Part shown: piece after piece, positions 1 through 7,073 of the stretch | Layout of the letters: every line of letters begins with the position of its first letter | Numbering within the stretch: position 1 is the stretch's first letter | From: Caulobacteraceae bacterium | GTDB taxonomy: Bacteria > Pseudomonadota > Alphaproteobacteria > Caulobacterales > Caulobacteraceae | DNA: 27,329 nt | Reading direction: 5' to 3' | Assembly: GCA_004144935.1 (NCBI GenBank) | Contig: SDZP01000005.1 | Coordinates: 1-27,329 of the forward strand | The notes under the pieces: model-generated | What the model was told of the DNA's origin: nothing | The model's input: the letters and a program-made list of their open reading frames with translations, nothing else | The model's database searches: none | Program-made: the position numbers and the translations under genes

Positions 1-43
1 CGACGCGGTCCTCGACCACGTAGGTGACAGTGTCCTCGGCCAT
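1..43 (-). CDS. Enoyl-CoA hydratase family protein, N-terminus only (partial)
   Basis: Only the first 14 codons are in the window; they read MAEDTVTYVVEDRV on the minus strand. The start at 43 is supported by a GGAGGAG ribosome binding site (complement of 51-57) seven bases upstream. The pattern of a short polar start followed by an alternating beta-strand ending in a charged turn is how many bacterial crotonase-fold enoyl-CoA hydratases begin, just before the usual ITLNRP strand, but the diagnostic part lies outside the window. The divergent neighbour is an acyl-CoA-type phosphotransferase, which fits a fatty-acyl or acyl-CoA catabolic setting. The family call is inference from very little sequence. 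Confidence 0.4.
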   Translation of the reverse strand, partial: MAEDTVTYVVEDRV

Positions 44-132
44 CTTCGGGCTCCTCCCATTCTTGTTGGAAAGACAATCCTTGAGGCGCCCATGGGGAAA
101 GCGAGCATCTTGTTGGCGCAAGAGGAATCGTC

Positions 133-1188
133 ATGACCGCAAATGCCCCGCCTGTCCGTGAGGTCGTCCCCGCCCACTGGTTCGATCCGGCCCCGCTCGA
201 GGCCTGGCTGACCCGCGAGGTCGAGGATTTCGGGACCGGCATGCAGGTCCATCAGTTCCAGGGCGGCGCCTCCAACCCGACCTTCCTGCTGACCACCCAG
301 ACCTCGAAGGGCGAGCACCTCTATGTCCTGCGCAAAAAGCCGCCGGGCGTGCTGCTGGCCAGCGCCCACCAGGTCGACCGCGAGTACAAGGTGATGAAGG
401 CGCTGGAGGGCCACATCCCGGTGCCGAAGATGCGGGCCCTGTGCACCGACGACAGCGTCATCGGCACCAGCTTCTACGTCATGGACTATCTGGAGGGTCG
501 CATCTTCCGCGACGCCACCCTGCCGGGCCTCAGCCCCGCCGACCGCGCTGCCATCTATGACGATCTCAATGCCACCTTGGCCAAGCTGCATCAGGTCGAC
601 TACGCCGCCGCCGGCCTCGAGGACTTCGGCCGCGCCGGCGGCTATTTCGAGCGCCAGGTCTCCCGCTGGACCAAACAGTACCGAGGGGCGGAGACCGAGC
701 TCATTCCGGAAATGGAGGCCCTGATCGCCGCCCTGCCGGCCCGCATTCCGGCCGACGACAGCGTCAGCATCGCCCACGGCGACTACCGGCTGGAGAACGT
801 GATGTTCCACCCCACCGAGCCCCGGCTGATCGCCGTCCTCGACTGGGAACTGTCGACCATCGGCCACCCGATCGCCGACATCGCCTACAACGCCTTCCTC
901 TGGCGCTCGACCTCGCAGAGCTGGGGCAGCCTGGTCGGGGTCGACTTCGCCGCCAGCGGCATTCCCACCGAGGCCGAGTACGTCGCCGCCTACTGCCGGC
1001 GCACGGGCCGCGAGGCGATTGCCGACTGGCCGTTCTACATGGCCTTCGGCATCTTCCGCCTCGCTTCGATCAGCCAGGGCGTCTACGCCCGCGTCCTCTC
1101 CGGCCAGGCCGCCAGCGAACGCCCGGCCGAGAACGGCACGCCGATGCTGGCCGCCCAGGCCCTGGCCATTCTCGAAGGTCGCGCCTGA
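133..1188 (+). CDS. APH-fold phosphotransferase, ACAD10/11-LvaA type (probable hydroxyacyl-CoA kinase)
   Basis: The 351-residue protein has the aminoglycoside-phosphotransferase/choline-kinase fold. Visible motifs are the beta-strand lysine in YVLRKKPPG (Lys68/69), the catalytic loop HGDYRLENVMF (His215, Asp217, Asn222) and the metal-binding DWE (Asp237) followed by the STIGHPIADIAY segment typical of the ACAD10/ACAD11 N-terminal kinase subgroup. Family members such as LvaA and the human ACAD11 kinase domain phosphorylate 4-hydroxyacyl-CoAs, so the likely substrate is a hydroxyacyl-CoA rather than an antibiotic; this is inference. There is no signal peptide or membrane segment, so it should be cytoplasmic. 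The start at 133 has an AGAGGA site 7 bases upstream. It diverges from a probable enoyl-CoA hydratase, which supports a lipid or keto-acid role. Confidence 0.85.
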   Translation: MTANAPPVREVVPAHWFDPAPLEAWLTREVEDFGTGMQVHQFQGGASNPTFLLTTQTSKGEHLYVLRKKPPGVLLASAHQVDREYKVMKALEGHIPVPKMRALCTDDSVIGTSFYVMDYLEGRIFRDATLPGLSPADRAAIYDDLNATLAKLHQVDYAAAGLEDFGRAGGYFERQVSRWTKQYRGAETELIPEMEALIAALPARIPADDSVSIAHGDYRLENVMFHPTEPRLIAVLDWELSTIGHPIADIAYNAFLWRSTSQSWGSLVGVDFAASGIPTEAEYVAAYCRRTGREAIADWPFYMAFGIFRLASISQGVYARVLSGQAASERPAENGTPMLAAQALAILEGRA

Positions 1189-1203
1189 GCCGGAATTTCA
1201 TTT

Positions 1204-1251
1204 GGCAGGCCGCAAAGCCTGTCGCACTCTGCGGCCGCTTGGGCCGCAGAG
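1204..1251 (+). terminator. Paired hairpins after the phosphotransferase gene
   Basis: Two inverted repeats follow the stop codon at 1188. The first, at 1204-1223, pairs GGCAGGC with GCCTGTC (one G-T pair). The second is a perfect 10-bp stem, CTCTGCGGCC (1227-1236) with GGCCGCAGAG (1242-1251), around a 5-base loop. No T-run follows, so this may be a Rho-assisted terminator, or a 5' leader structure of the next gene, which starts 28 bases further on. Confidence 0.5.
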
Positions 1252-1279
1252 CCTCACCATCACCTTGGGGATAACCACC

Positions 1280-1591
1280 ATGAAGTCGCTCGTTCTCGCG
1301 CTCGCCCTGCTTGCGACCGCCGCCGTTCCCGCCGCCGCTCTGGCCGAAGACGCCCCCGCCGCCGCCCAGGCGGCCTGGTCGACCGCCAACACGCCGCTCG
1401 CCGACCTGCTGGCCAATGCCGAAGCCAAGGCCGTGCTGGAAAAGCATATCCCCGGCATCAGCACCAACCCGGAAGTCGAGCCGGTCAAGGGCCTCAGCCT
1501 GAAGGCCATCCAGGCCTACGCCCCCGACCGCCTGCCCGACACCCTGCTGGCCGCCATCGACGCCGACCTGGCCAAGCTGCCCGCCAAGTAG
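1280..1591 (+). CDS. Small secreted helical protein of unknown function
   Basis: The 103-residue protein begins with a clear signal peptide: MKS, a hydrophobic Leu/Ala core, and a likely AxA-type cleavage around residue 22 (before EDAPAAAQ). The mature ~80 residues are predicted helical and contain a block reading LLANAEAKAVLEKHIPGISTNP and then IDADLAKLP near the end. Similar helical blocks occur, from memory, as short tails or stand-alone secreted proteins in Caulobacterales and Sphingomonadales, but I cannot assign a function. The start was set at 1280 because it gives the signal peptide; a longer in-frame reading from 1019 runs through the previous gene and is implausible. The ribosome site is weak (GGGG at 1267-1270). 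A periplasmic location is inferred. Confidence 0.75.
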   Translation: MKSLVLALALLATAAVPAAALAEDAPAAAQAAWSTANTPLADLLANAEAKAVLEKHIPGISTNPEVEPVKGLSLKAIQAYAPDRLPDTLLAAIDADLAKLPAK

Positions 1592-1602
1592 GCACGCCAA
1601 CA

Positions 1603-1620
1603 GCCGGGGTATTTTCCGGC
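1603..1620 (+). terminator. Short hairpin after the small secreted protein
   Basis: GCCGG (1603-1607) pairs with CCGGC (1616-1620) around an 8-base loop that contains TTTT, 12 bases after the stop codon. The stem is only 5-6 bp and no T-run follows it. It may be a weak terminator separating this gene from the autotransporter; support is structural only. Confidence 0.3.
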
Positions 1621-1664
1621 TCCATTACGGACTGAAACCGGAGCGGCGCAAATCCGCCCCGGCC

Positions 1665-1707
1665 GGACGGCACGGATCGAGGACCAGTTCTCGATCCGGG
1701 GCCGTCC
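1665..1707 (+). promoter_or_regulatory. Stable 5' hairpin abutting the autotransporter start codon
   Basis: GGACGGC (1665-1671) pairs with GCCGTCC (1701-1707), and inside it CGGATCGA (1673-1680) pairs with TCGATCCG (1691-1698). This gives 15 base pairs with a small 1x2 internal loop and a 10-base apical loop. The 3' arm ends at the base before the ATG at 1708, and no separate Shine-Dalgarno sequence is visible. In RNA this would bury the initiation region, which suggests translational control or a thermosensor-like element; that function is inference. Confidence 0.5.
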
Positions 1708-4700
1708 ATGATCCGCCATCGCCTACTCGCCGGCGTCGCCGCGACTCCCTTGTTGCTCTGCGCCCTGCCGGCCCTGGCGGAGACGACCATCAGCACCGAG
1801 CGCACGACGCCGGTGAAGACCTCCACCGTGAACGCCGGCGCGGCCGACGATCTGCTGATCGACGAGGACGGCTCCATCGTCCTGGAGACCGCCGGCCCTG
1901 CGGTGACCGTCGACAGCGACAACACCGTCACCAACGAGGGCGGCATCGAGATCGAGGCGGTCGACGGCGCCGTCGGCATCCAGGTCAACGGCGGGGTGAC
2001 CACCACCGTCTCCAATGAGGGCAGCATCACCCTCGAGGACGGTTTCGACCAGGACGACGAGGACAACGACTCCGACGACGACGGCGACTACGACGGCGCC
2101 TTCGCCACCGGCACGGGGCGCTACGGCATCCGCGTCAGCGGCCCCGGGACTGTCACCGGCGACATCGCCAGCAGCGGCTCCATTACCGTCGAGGGCAACG
2201 ACAGCTACGGCGTCAGCCTGGAGTCGGCGCTGACCGGCAACCTGGTGGTCGGCGGCTCGACCAGCGTCCTGGGCGACAACGCCGTCGGGGTGAACGTCGC
2301 TGCGGTCGTCAGCGGCCGGGTCGAGACCGGCGGCTCGATCAGCGTCCGGGGCGTCGATGCGGTCGGGCTCGACATCGCGGCCGAGGTCGGGGCGCTGCAT
2401 CTGCAGGGCGCCATCTCGGCCACCGGCTACCGCTACACCAGCCGCGCCAGCGACGAGGACGCGCTGGCCGCCCTCGATGCCGACGACCTGCTGCTCGGCG
2501 GTTCGGCGGTACGCATCACCGCCAACATCGCCGGCGGCGTGCTGCTCGAGGCGGGTCCGGCCACCGACACCGACTTCGACGGCGACGGCCTGATCGACAG
2601 CCTCGACGACGACGACCTCGACCAGGACAACGACGGCATCACCGACGACGACTACGACAACGACGGCAAGGACAACGGCGACGACGATGACGACGACAAC
2701 GACGGCATCGACGACGATGACGACGATGACGACAACGGCGACGGCATCCTGGACACTGATCTGGACCAGGACGGCCGGCCCGACAGCACGGAGGGCACGG
2801 CGGCCCTGTCCTCCTACGGCTCGGCCCCGGCCCTGCTGATCGGCTCCGACAGCCAGGCCTTGGCCATGGGCCGGATCGGCGTGGGTGACGAGGCCTACGG
2901 CCTGATCAATCGCGGCTCGATCTACGCCGCCGGCGTCTACGACGGGGTCGAGGCCACGGCCCTCAGGATCGGCGGAGACGCCGGCTTTGCGACCCTGATC
3001 GAGGGCGGCGTCCTGCAGGACGGATCGATCTCGGCCTACAGCTACGCCGCCGACGCCCAGGCCGTGCATCTGGCGGCCGGGGCCGCGGTGGAGACCTTCA
3101 TCAACAATGGCTCCATCATCGTCGGCGAAACCAACGCCTCTGCGGCGAAGGCGGACGAAGCGGCTTTCGACGCCATCGGCCTGCGCATCGACGCCGGGGC
3201 CTCCCTGACCAGCTTCGCCAATATCGGCAGCCTGTATGCCTATGTGTCGGGCGAGACGAGCAACGCCACCGCCCTGCTCGACGCGTCCGGAACCCTGACC
3301 AGCCTGACCAACAGCGGAACCATCGCCGCCTACGTCACCGCCACCGACGACGAGAACGACACCGACGACGACAACGAGGACGCCGACGACGAGGAGGTCA
3401 CCGGCCGGGCCGTGGCCCTGAACCTGACGGCCAACACCGCCGGCGTCAGCATCCTGCAGTTCGCCCTCTCGGACGACCGAGACGGCGACGGGGTCGTCGA
3501 CGCCATCGATGTGGACGACGACGGCGACGGGACCCTGGATACCGAGGACGACGACAGGGACAATGACACCATCGTCGACAGCGAGGACGACGAGGACGGC
3601 TACGACACCGACGGCGACGGGCTGGTCGATGGCCAGGAACCCCTGATCATCGGCGACATCCTGCTGGGCTCCGGCGACGATACGCTCGCCATCCTGAACG
3701 GCGGCGTTGTGGGCGACATCAGCTTCGGGGCCGGCGCCGACAGCCTTACGGTAGGGTCGGCGGACAGCGCGGCCGAGATCATCGGGGCCCTGCGTGACGC
3801 CGACGGCCAGCTGGACATTGCCCTGGTGCGCGGCGAACTGACCGTCACCAACGCCGAGACCATCGCCGCCACCAGCCTGTCGGTCGGCGCCGACGGGGTG
3901 CTGACGGTTACCGCTGATCCGGACGCCGGCAGCGTCACCCGCTTCGAGGTCGCCAGCGCCACCCTGGCAGAGGGCGCGCAACTGGGTCTGCAGCTGGACA
4001 GCCTGATCGGCGAGGCCGAGCGCTACACCATCATCCAGACCGCGGCCGGGGGGCTCGCCGCCGCCGGCCTGGACACCACCCTCGAGGGCGACTCGCCGTA
4101 CGTCTACGTCGTCTCCGCCTCGGCCGACGAGACGGCGGGCGCGGTCTATCTGGATGTCCGCCGGCGCACGACCGACGAGATCGGCGGCCTGACCGCCAGC
4201 GAGGTCCTGGCCTTCGACGCCGTCTATGCGGCGCTGGAGGGCGACGAGGACATCGAGGACGCCTTCCTGGGCGCGGAGACCCGGGAGGACTTCCTGCACC
4301 TCTACCAGCAGATGTTGCCCGACCAGGGCGAGGGCCTGTTCTCGACCCTCGACCTGCTCAGCCGCACCACCGCCCGGCTGACCGCCAACCGCCCGACCAT
4401 CGGCGGCGCCGCCTATGGTCCGGACAGCGTCTGGATCCAGGAAATCAACACCGCGGTCGTGCGATCGGCGGGCAATACCGCCGGCTCGGAGACCAAGGCC
4501 TTCGGCTTCATCGCCGGCTACGAGAGCCTGGAAGCGGACGGCGGCGCGCTGGGCGCCACCCTGGCTTTCGTCGCCGCCGAGGAGCGGGACGACATCGCCC
4601 AGGTCGGCGAGGAAACCAGCGTCTCCCTGCTCGAGGCCGGGGTCTACTGGCGCCAGCAGATGGGCGGGCTGTCGTTCAACCTGCGCGGCTCGGCCGGCTA

Positions 4701-5250
4701 TGCCTGGCTGGATGGCGACCGGGTGTTCATCGATCCGGACACCGCCCTGGTGGTCAACGCCGACGCCGAATGGGGCGGCTGGACCGGCGCGGCCAGCGCC
4801 AGCGTCAACTATGAGGGGCGGCTGGGCCGCTTCTACCTGCGCCCCTCGGCCAGCCTCGACTACATCAGCTTCAGCGAGGCCGAACGGGTCGAGGGCGGCG
4901 GCAGCGACGCCTTCGACCAGGTCGTCCAGGCCCGCCGCTCCAGCCGCCTGTCGGCCGGCGGCGAGATCGCCATCGGGGCCACCTTTGGCCGCGAGGTCTG
5001 GTGGCGGCCGGAGGTGCGCCTGGGCTATCGCCAGACCCTGGCCGGCGAGGTCGGCGACACCGTCTTTCGCTTCACCGGCGGCCAGTGGGTGACCCTGCCG
5101 GCCTCGGAGGCCGGCGAGGGGGCGGCGGTCGTCGGCTTCTCCCTGAAGACCGGCTCGCCGACCTCCTACGTCGCCGTCGAGGGCGAGTACGAGGCGGCCG
5201 AGGGCGAGAACCGCTACAACCTGATGCTGGCCGGCCGGATGATCTTCTAG
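1708..5250 (+). CDS. Autotransporter with Asp-rich, TSP3-like calcium-binding insertions
   Basis: The 1180-residue protein has a signal peptide (residues 1-24, ending ALPALA), a beta-solenoid-like passenger and a C-terminal type V barrel (about residues 905-1180) that ends in phenylalanine, as expected for BAM-dependent insertion. The segment LHLYQQMLPDQGEG before the barrel is typical of the autotransporter family. The passenger has loose ~25-residue repeats (G-S-I-x-V-x-G ... A-V-G-V) between residues 150 and 270. Four Asp-rich blocks interrupt it: about 114-131, 287-359, 547-564 and 589-641. Blocks two and four contain DxDxDGxxD units like thrombospondin type-3 repeats, so Ca2+ binding is likely but inferred. 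It should be surface-displayed. The ligand or adhesion role is unknown. A four-EF-hand gene follows 126 bases downstream. Confidence 0.88.
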   Translation: MIRHRLLAGVAATPLLLCALPALAETTISTERTTPVKTSTVNAGAADDLLIDEDGSIVLETAGPAVTVDSDNTVTNEGGIEIEAVDGAVGIQVNGGVTTTVSNEGSITLEDGFDQDDEDNDSDDDGDYDGAFATGTGRYGIRVSGPGTVTGDIASSGSITVEGNDSYGVSLESALTGNLVVGGSTSVLGDNAVGVNVAAVVSGRVETGGSISVRGVDAVGLDIAAEVGALHLQGAISATGYRYTSRASDEDALAALDADDLLLGGSAVRITANIAGGVLLEAGPATDTDFDGDGLIDSLDDDDLDQDNDGITDDDYDNDGKDNGDDDDDDNDGIDDDDDDDDNGDGILDTDLDQDGRPDSTEGTAALSSYGSAPALLIGSDSQALAMGRIGVGDEAYGLINRGSIYAAGVYDGVEATALRIGGDAGFATLIEGGVLQDGSISAYSYAADAQAVHLAAGAAVETFINNGSIIVGETNASAAKADEAAFDAIGLRIDAGASLTSFANIGSLYAYVSGETSNATALLDASGTLTSLTNSGTIAAYVTATDDENDTDDDNEDADDEEVTGRAVALNLTANTAGVSILQFALSDDRDGDGVVDAIDVDDDGDGTLDTEDDDRDNDTIVDSEDDEDGYDTDGDGLVDGQEPLIIGDILLGSGDDTLAILNGGVVGDISFGAGADSLTVGSADSAAEIIGALRDADGQLDIALVRGELTVTNAETIAATSLSVGADGVLTVTADPDAGSVTRFEVASATLAEGAQLGLQLDSLIGEAERYTIIQTAAGGLAAAGLDTTLEGDSPYVYVVSASADETAGAVYLDVRRRTTDEIGGLTASEVLAFDAVYAALEGDEDIEDAFLGAETREDFLHLYQQMLPDQGEGLFSTLDLLSRTTARLTANRPTIGGAAYGPDSVWIQEINTAVVRSAGNTAGSETKAFGFIAGYESLEADGGALGATLAFVAAEERDDIAQVGEETSVSLLEAGVYWRQQMGGLSFNLRGSAGYAWLDGDRVFIDPDTALVVNADAEWGGWTGAASASVNYEGRLGRFYLRPSASLDYISFSEAERVEGGGSDAFDQVVQARRSSRLSAGGEIAIGATFGREVWWRPEVRLGYRQTLAGEVGDTVFRFTGGQWVTLPASEAGEGAAVVGFSLKTGSPTSYVAVEGEYEAAEGENRYNLMLAGRMIF
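2566..2784 (+). repeat. GAC-rich low-complexity tract coding for the main Asp block
   Basis: This stretch of the autotransporter gene is dominated by GAC/GAT/AAC/GGC codons and encodes DxDxDG units with runs of up to eight Asp. The short trinucleotide repeats could expand or contract by slippage; changes would usually keep the frame and alter only the length of the acidic block. Smaller related tracts lie at 2047-2100, 3346-3399 and 3472-3630. Confidence 0.75.
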
Positions 5251-5267
5251 CGGCCTGATCTGCCGGG

Positions 5268-5282
5268 GTTTCAGCCTGAAAC
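5268..5282. promoter_or_regulatory. Palindrome GTTTCAG-C-CTGAAAC upstream of the EF-hand gene
   Basis: A perfect 7-1-7 inverted repeat sits 18 bases after the autotransporter stop codon and 95 bases before the EF-hand start. No T-run follows, so it is a poor intrinsic terminator. A nearly identical palindrome lies inside the EF-hand gene at 5552-5567, which suggests a protein-binding motif. The function is inferred. Confidence 0.35.
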
Positions 5283-5376
5283 ATGGTCCGTTTCTGGCAG
5301 CGGAAGCTTGTATCGGGCAATTCCGGTGCGGCGCCCCCGGGACACTCGGCGGCGTCCTCTCGAGAAGGAGACACCC

Positions 5377-6063
5377 ATGTCCCTTTCCATCTCGGGAAGC
5401 TCAGGCTTCCTGCAGGCCCGGCAGGCGATGTTCGCCAGGCTGGACCTCAATACCGACGGCGCGCTGGACGCCGAGGAGTTCTCCGGCCTTGGGCAAAATG
5501 TGCCGTCCGGGGGCGGAGCCGGGCAGTTGAAGGGCGGCGGCGGCGCGCAGGGTTTCAGCGCTGAAACACTGTCGGCGCTGCTTGGCGTGCAGCAGATGAG
5601 CCAGGCCGACCGGGCTGCGGAGATGTTCTCCGCCGCCGATGCCGACGGCGACGGCAGCCTGACCGCCGAGGAGCTTTCGGGCGACATGGCCGCCCACGCT
5701 CCGCCTGGCGCCCAGGGGACCGACAGCGCATCCCGGGCCGCCGACCTGCTCGCGGCCGGCGACAGCGACGCCGACGGCGCCCTGTCGGCCGAGGAGTTCG
5801 CGGCCCTGAAGCCGCCGCAGGGCGCCCCGCCGCCCGGGGGACCGCCGCGGGCGTCGTCGGGTGAAGCCGAAGAGGAGACGACCTATGACGCGGCCGACAG
5901 CAACAAGGACGGCACGGTGTCGATGACTGAGCTGCTGGCCTCGCTGCAGTCGAGCAGTGAGGTCGCCTCGGGCTTCAGCCGGGATGTCTCCGACCTGATG
6001 GCCAGGCTGCTCGAAACGCTGCAGGCGGAGGTGGGGCCCACCGCCGAGGGCGTCACCGCCTGA
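5377..6063 (+). CDS. Four-EF-hand calcium-binding protein
   Basis: The 228-residue protein has four canonical EF-hand loops: residues 23-34 (DLNTDGALDAEE), 88-99 (DADGDGSLTAEE), 129-140 (DSDADGALSAEE) and 174-185 (DSNKDGTVSMTE). All keep acidic or polar residues at loop positions 1, 3 and 5, Gly at position 6 and Glu at position 12, so Ca2+ binding is well supported. Linkers are Gly/Pro/Ala-rich (around 145-160). There is no signal peptide or membrane segment; the start MSLSISGSSG suggests a cytosolic protein, or one exported by a non-Sec route. The ATG at 5377 is chosen for its GAAGGAG site at 5364-5370; an in-frame extension to 5308 lacks one. The partner is unknown. The neighbouring autotransporter is also rich in Ca2+-binding-like motifs. 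Confidence 0.87.
   Translation: MSLSISGSSGFLQARQAMFARLDLNTDGALDAEEFSGLGQNVPSGGGAGQLKGGGGAQGFSAETLSALLGVQQMSQADRAAEMFSAADADGDGSLTAEELSGDMAAHAPPGAQGTDSASRAADLLAAGDSDADGALSAEEFAALKPPQGAPPPGGPPRASSGEAEEETTYDAADSNKDGTVSMTELLASLQSSSEVASGFSRDVSDLMARLLETLQAEVGPTAEGVTA
5552..5567. repeat. Second GTTTCAG/CTGAAAC palindrome, inside the EF-hand gene
   Basis: GTTTCAGCGCTGAAAC is a perfect 16-base palindrome within codons for FSAET. It shares both 7-base arms with the intergenic palindrome at 5268-5282, 284 bases upstream; only the centre differs (GC against a single C). A pair of such sites could bind one dimeric regulator with looping, or could be chance. Confidence 0.3.
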
Positions 6064-6070
6064 TCGCTTG

Positions 6071-6112
6071 AAAAAGCCGCCATCCCTCCGCTGTCGGCGG
6101 AGGGATGGCGGC
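6071..6112. terminator. Strong 16-bp hairpin after the EF-hand gene
   Basis: GCCGCCATCCCTCCGC (6076-6091) pairs perfectly with its complement at 6097-6112 around a 5-base loop, 12 bases after the stop codon at 6063. Five A residues (6071-6075) precede the stem, so as an intrinsic terminator it is best formed for minus-strand transcription; on the plus strand no T-run follows. It probably insulates the EF-hand gene from the two-component operon. Confidence 0.6.
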
Positions 6113-6344
6113 CAGGGTCTTCGCTTGGCGGGACCTGGTGAGGTGGCGTCCGGCGGAGCGACTGGGGGAGGATATCGCCGCCGCGCCGAAGCTGCCTCAC
6201 CCTCGTCCGCCGGCGCGGCGCCGCAAAGGCGACGGCGTGTCGGCCTGATTTCAAAAGCGGCGGCGGCGCGGCGTCCGGTCCGTATTTCGCCATTGTGGCG
6301 AGGCTGAATTTCGCCAGCCACAGTTCGGTGTCACGGAGCGCCCG
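6113..6344 (+). promoter_or_regulatory. Leader region of the two-component operon
   Basis: This stretch holds no convincing gene. Just before the response regulator, ATTTCGCCA occurs twice (6284-6292 and 6308-6316; 24 bases start to start), and CGCCA-TTG-TGGCG forms a small inverted repeat at 6288-6300. OmpR-family regulators bind tandem direct repeats, so this could be an autoregulatory site; no sigma-70 hexamers are obvious. Function inferred. Confidence 0.3.
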
Positions 6345-7073
6345 ATGCACGCCCTTGCCACTGCCCCCGACCGCCGAATCCTCGTCGTCGACGACGACAC
6401 CGAACTTCGCGAACAGGTCATCGGCTACCTGCGCGAGCATGGCTACGAGGTGCGGGGCGCCCGCGACGGCAAGGACATGCAGCGGCTGCTCGACGCCGGG
6501 GTCGCCGACCTGGTGGTGCTCGACGTGATGATGCCGGGCGAGGACGGGCTTTCCCTCTGCAAGCGGCTGTCGGCCGAGGGGCGGCGGGGGATCATCATGC
6601 TGAGCGCCATGGGCGAGGAGGTCGACCGGGTGCTGGGCCTGGAGCTGGGGGCCGACGATTACCTGGCCAAGCCCTGCAGCCCGCGCGAACTGCTGGCCCG
6701 GGTGCGGGCCGTGTTCCGGCGGCTGGAGGAGACGTCCCTGGCGCCCCGGCCGCGCGGCGCCATCTACCGCTTCGCCGACTTCCAGCTCGACACCGGCCGG
6801 CGGCGGCTGCGCGCGCCGACCGGCACGACCATCCTGCTGACCTCCGGCGAATACGCCCTGCTGCAGGCCTTCCTTGAACGGCCGCAGGCCATCCTGTCGC
6901 GGGACCGGCTGCTGGACGTGGCGCGGGGCGACCACAGCGACGTCTTCGACCGGGCCGTCGACGTGCAGATCTGCCGCCTGCGCCGCAAGCTGCACACCTT
7001 CGCCCAGGCCGAGATGATCAAGACGATCCGGGGTGTCGGCTATGTGCTGGACGTGCCCGTCTCCCGCTCGTGA
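6345..7073 (+). CDS. OmpR/PhoB-family response regulator
   Basis: The 242-residue protein has an N-terminal receiver domain (about 10-125) and a C-terminal winged-helix DNA-binding domain (about 140-238). Receiver residues are all present: acidic cluster Asp16-18, phosphoacceptor Asp60 in VVLDVMMPGEDG, Ser87 in place of the switch Thr, and Lys109 in YLAKPCS. The effector shows the family's LTSGEYALLQ start and the R-D-V-Q-I-C-R-L-R-R-K-L recognition-helix region with the final GVGYVL hairpin. It closely resembles the OmpR branch (output of EnvZ). The start at 6345 has GGAG nine bases upstream. Its stop overlaps the GTG start of the kinase gene, so the two are translationally coupled partners. 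The regulon is not deducible. Confidence 0.92.
   Translation: MHALATAPDRRILVVDDDTELREQVIGYLREHGYEVRGARDGKDMQRLLDAGVADLVVLDVMMPGEDGLSLCKRLSAEGRRGIIMLSAMGEEVDRVLGLELGADDYLAKPCSPRELLARVRAVFRRLEETSLAPRPRGAIYRFADFQLDTGRRRLRAPTGTTILLTSGEYALLQAFLERPQAILSRDRLLDVARGDHSDVFDRAVDVQICRLRRKLHTFAQAEMIKTIRGVGYVLDVPVSRS

Noticed and set aside
133..1188. Aminoglycoside resistance gene
   Set aside because: Although the fold is shared, the sequence blocks are those of acyl-CoA-linked kinases, and there is no mobile element or resistance context.
1631..1707. Possible cobalamin-type riboswitch before the autotransporter
   Set aside because: A few bases recall the B12 box, but the conserved core and pseudoknot elements are missing; a simple hairpin explains the region.
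2566..2784. CRISPR-like repeat array
   Set aside because: Repeats are codon-level GAC/GAT runs in frame, without regular repeat-spacer structure.
1723..4299. 858-residue open frame antisense to the autotransporter
   Set aside because: It is the mirror of GAC/GTC-type codons; its product is low-complexity Val/Gly/Asp/Ala with no domain, and the sense strand has a signal peptide and barrel.
6068..6307. 79-residue frame between the EF-hand and response regulator genes
   Set aside because: It runs through the terminator hairpin, is Arg/Gly/Ala-rich without a motif, and has no ribosome site.
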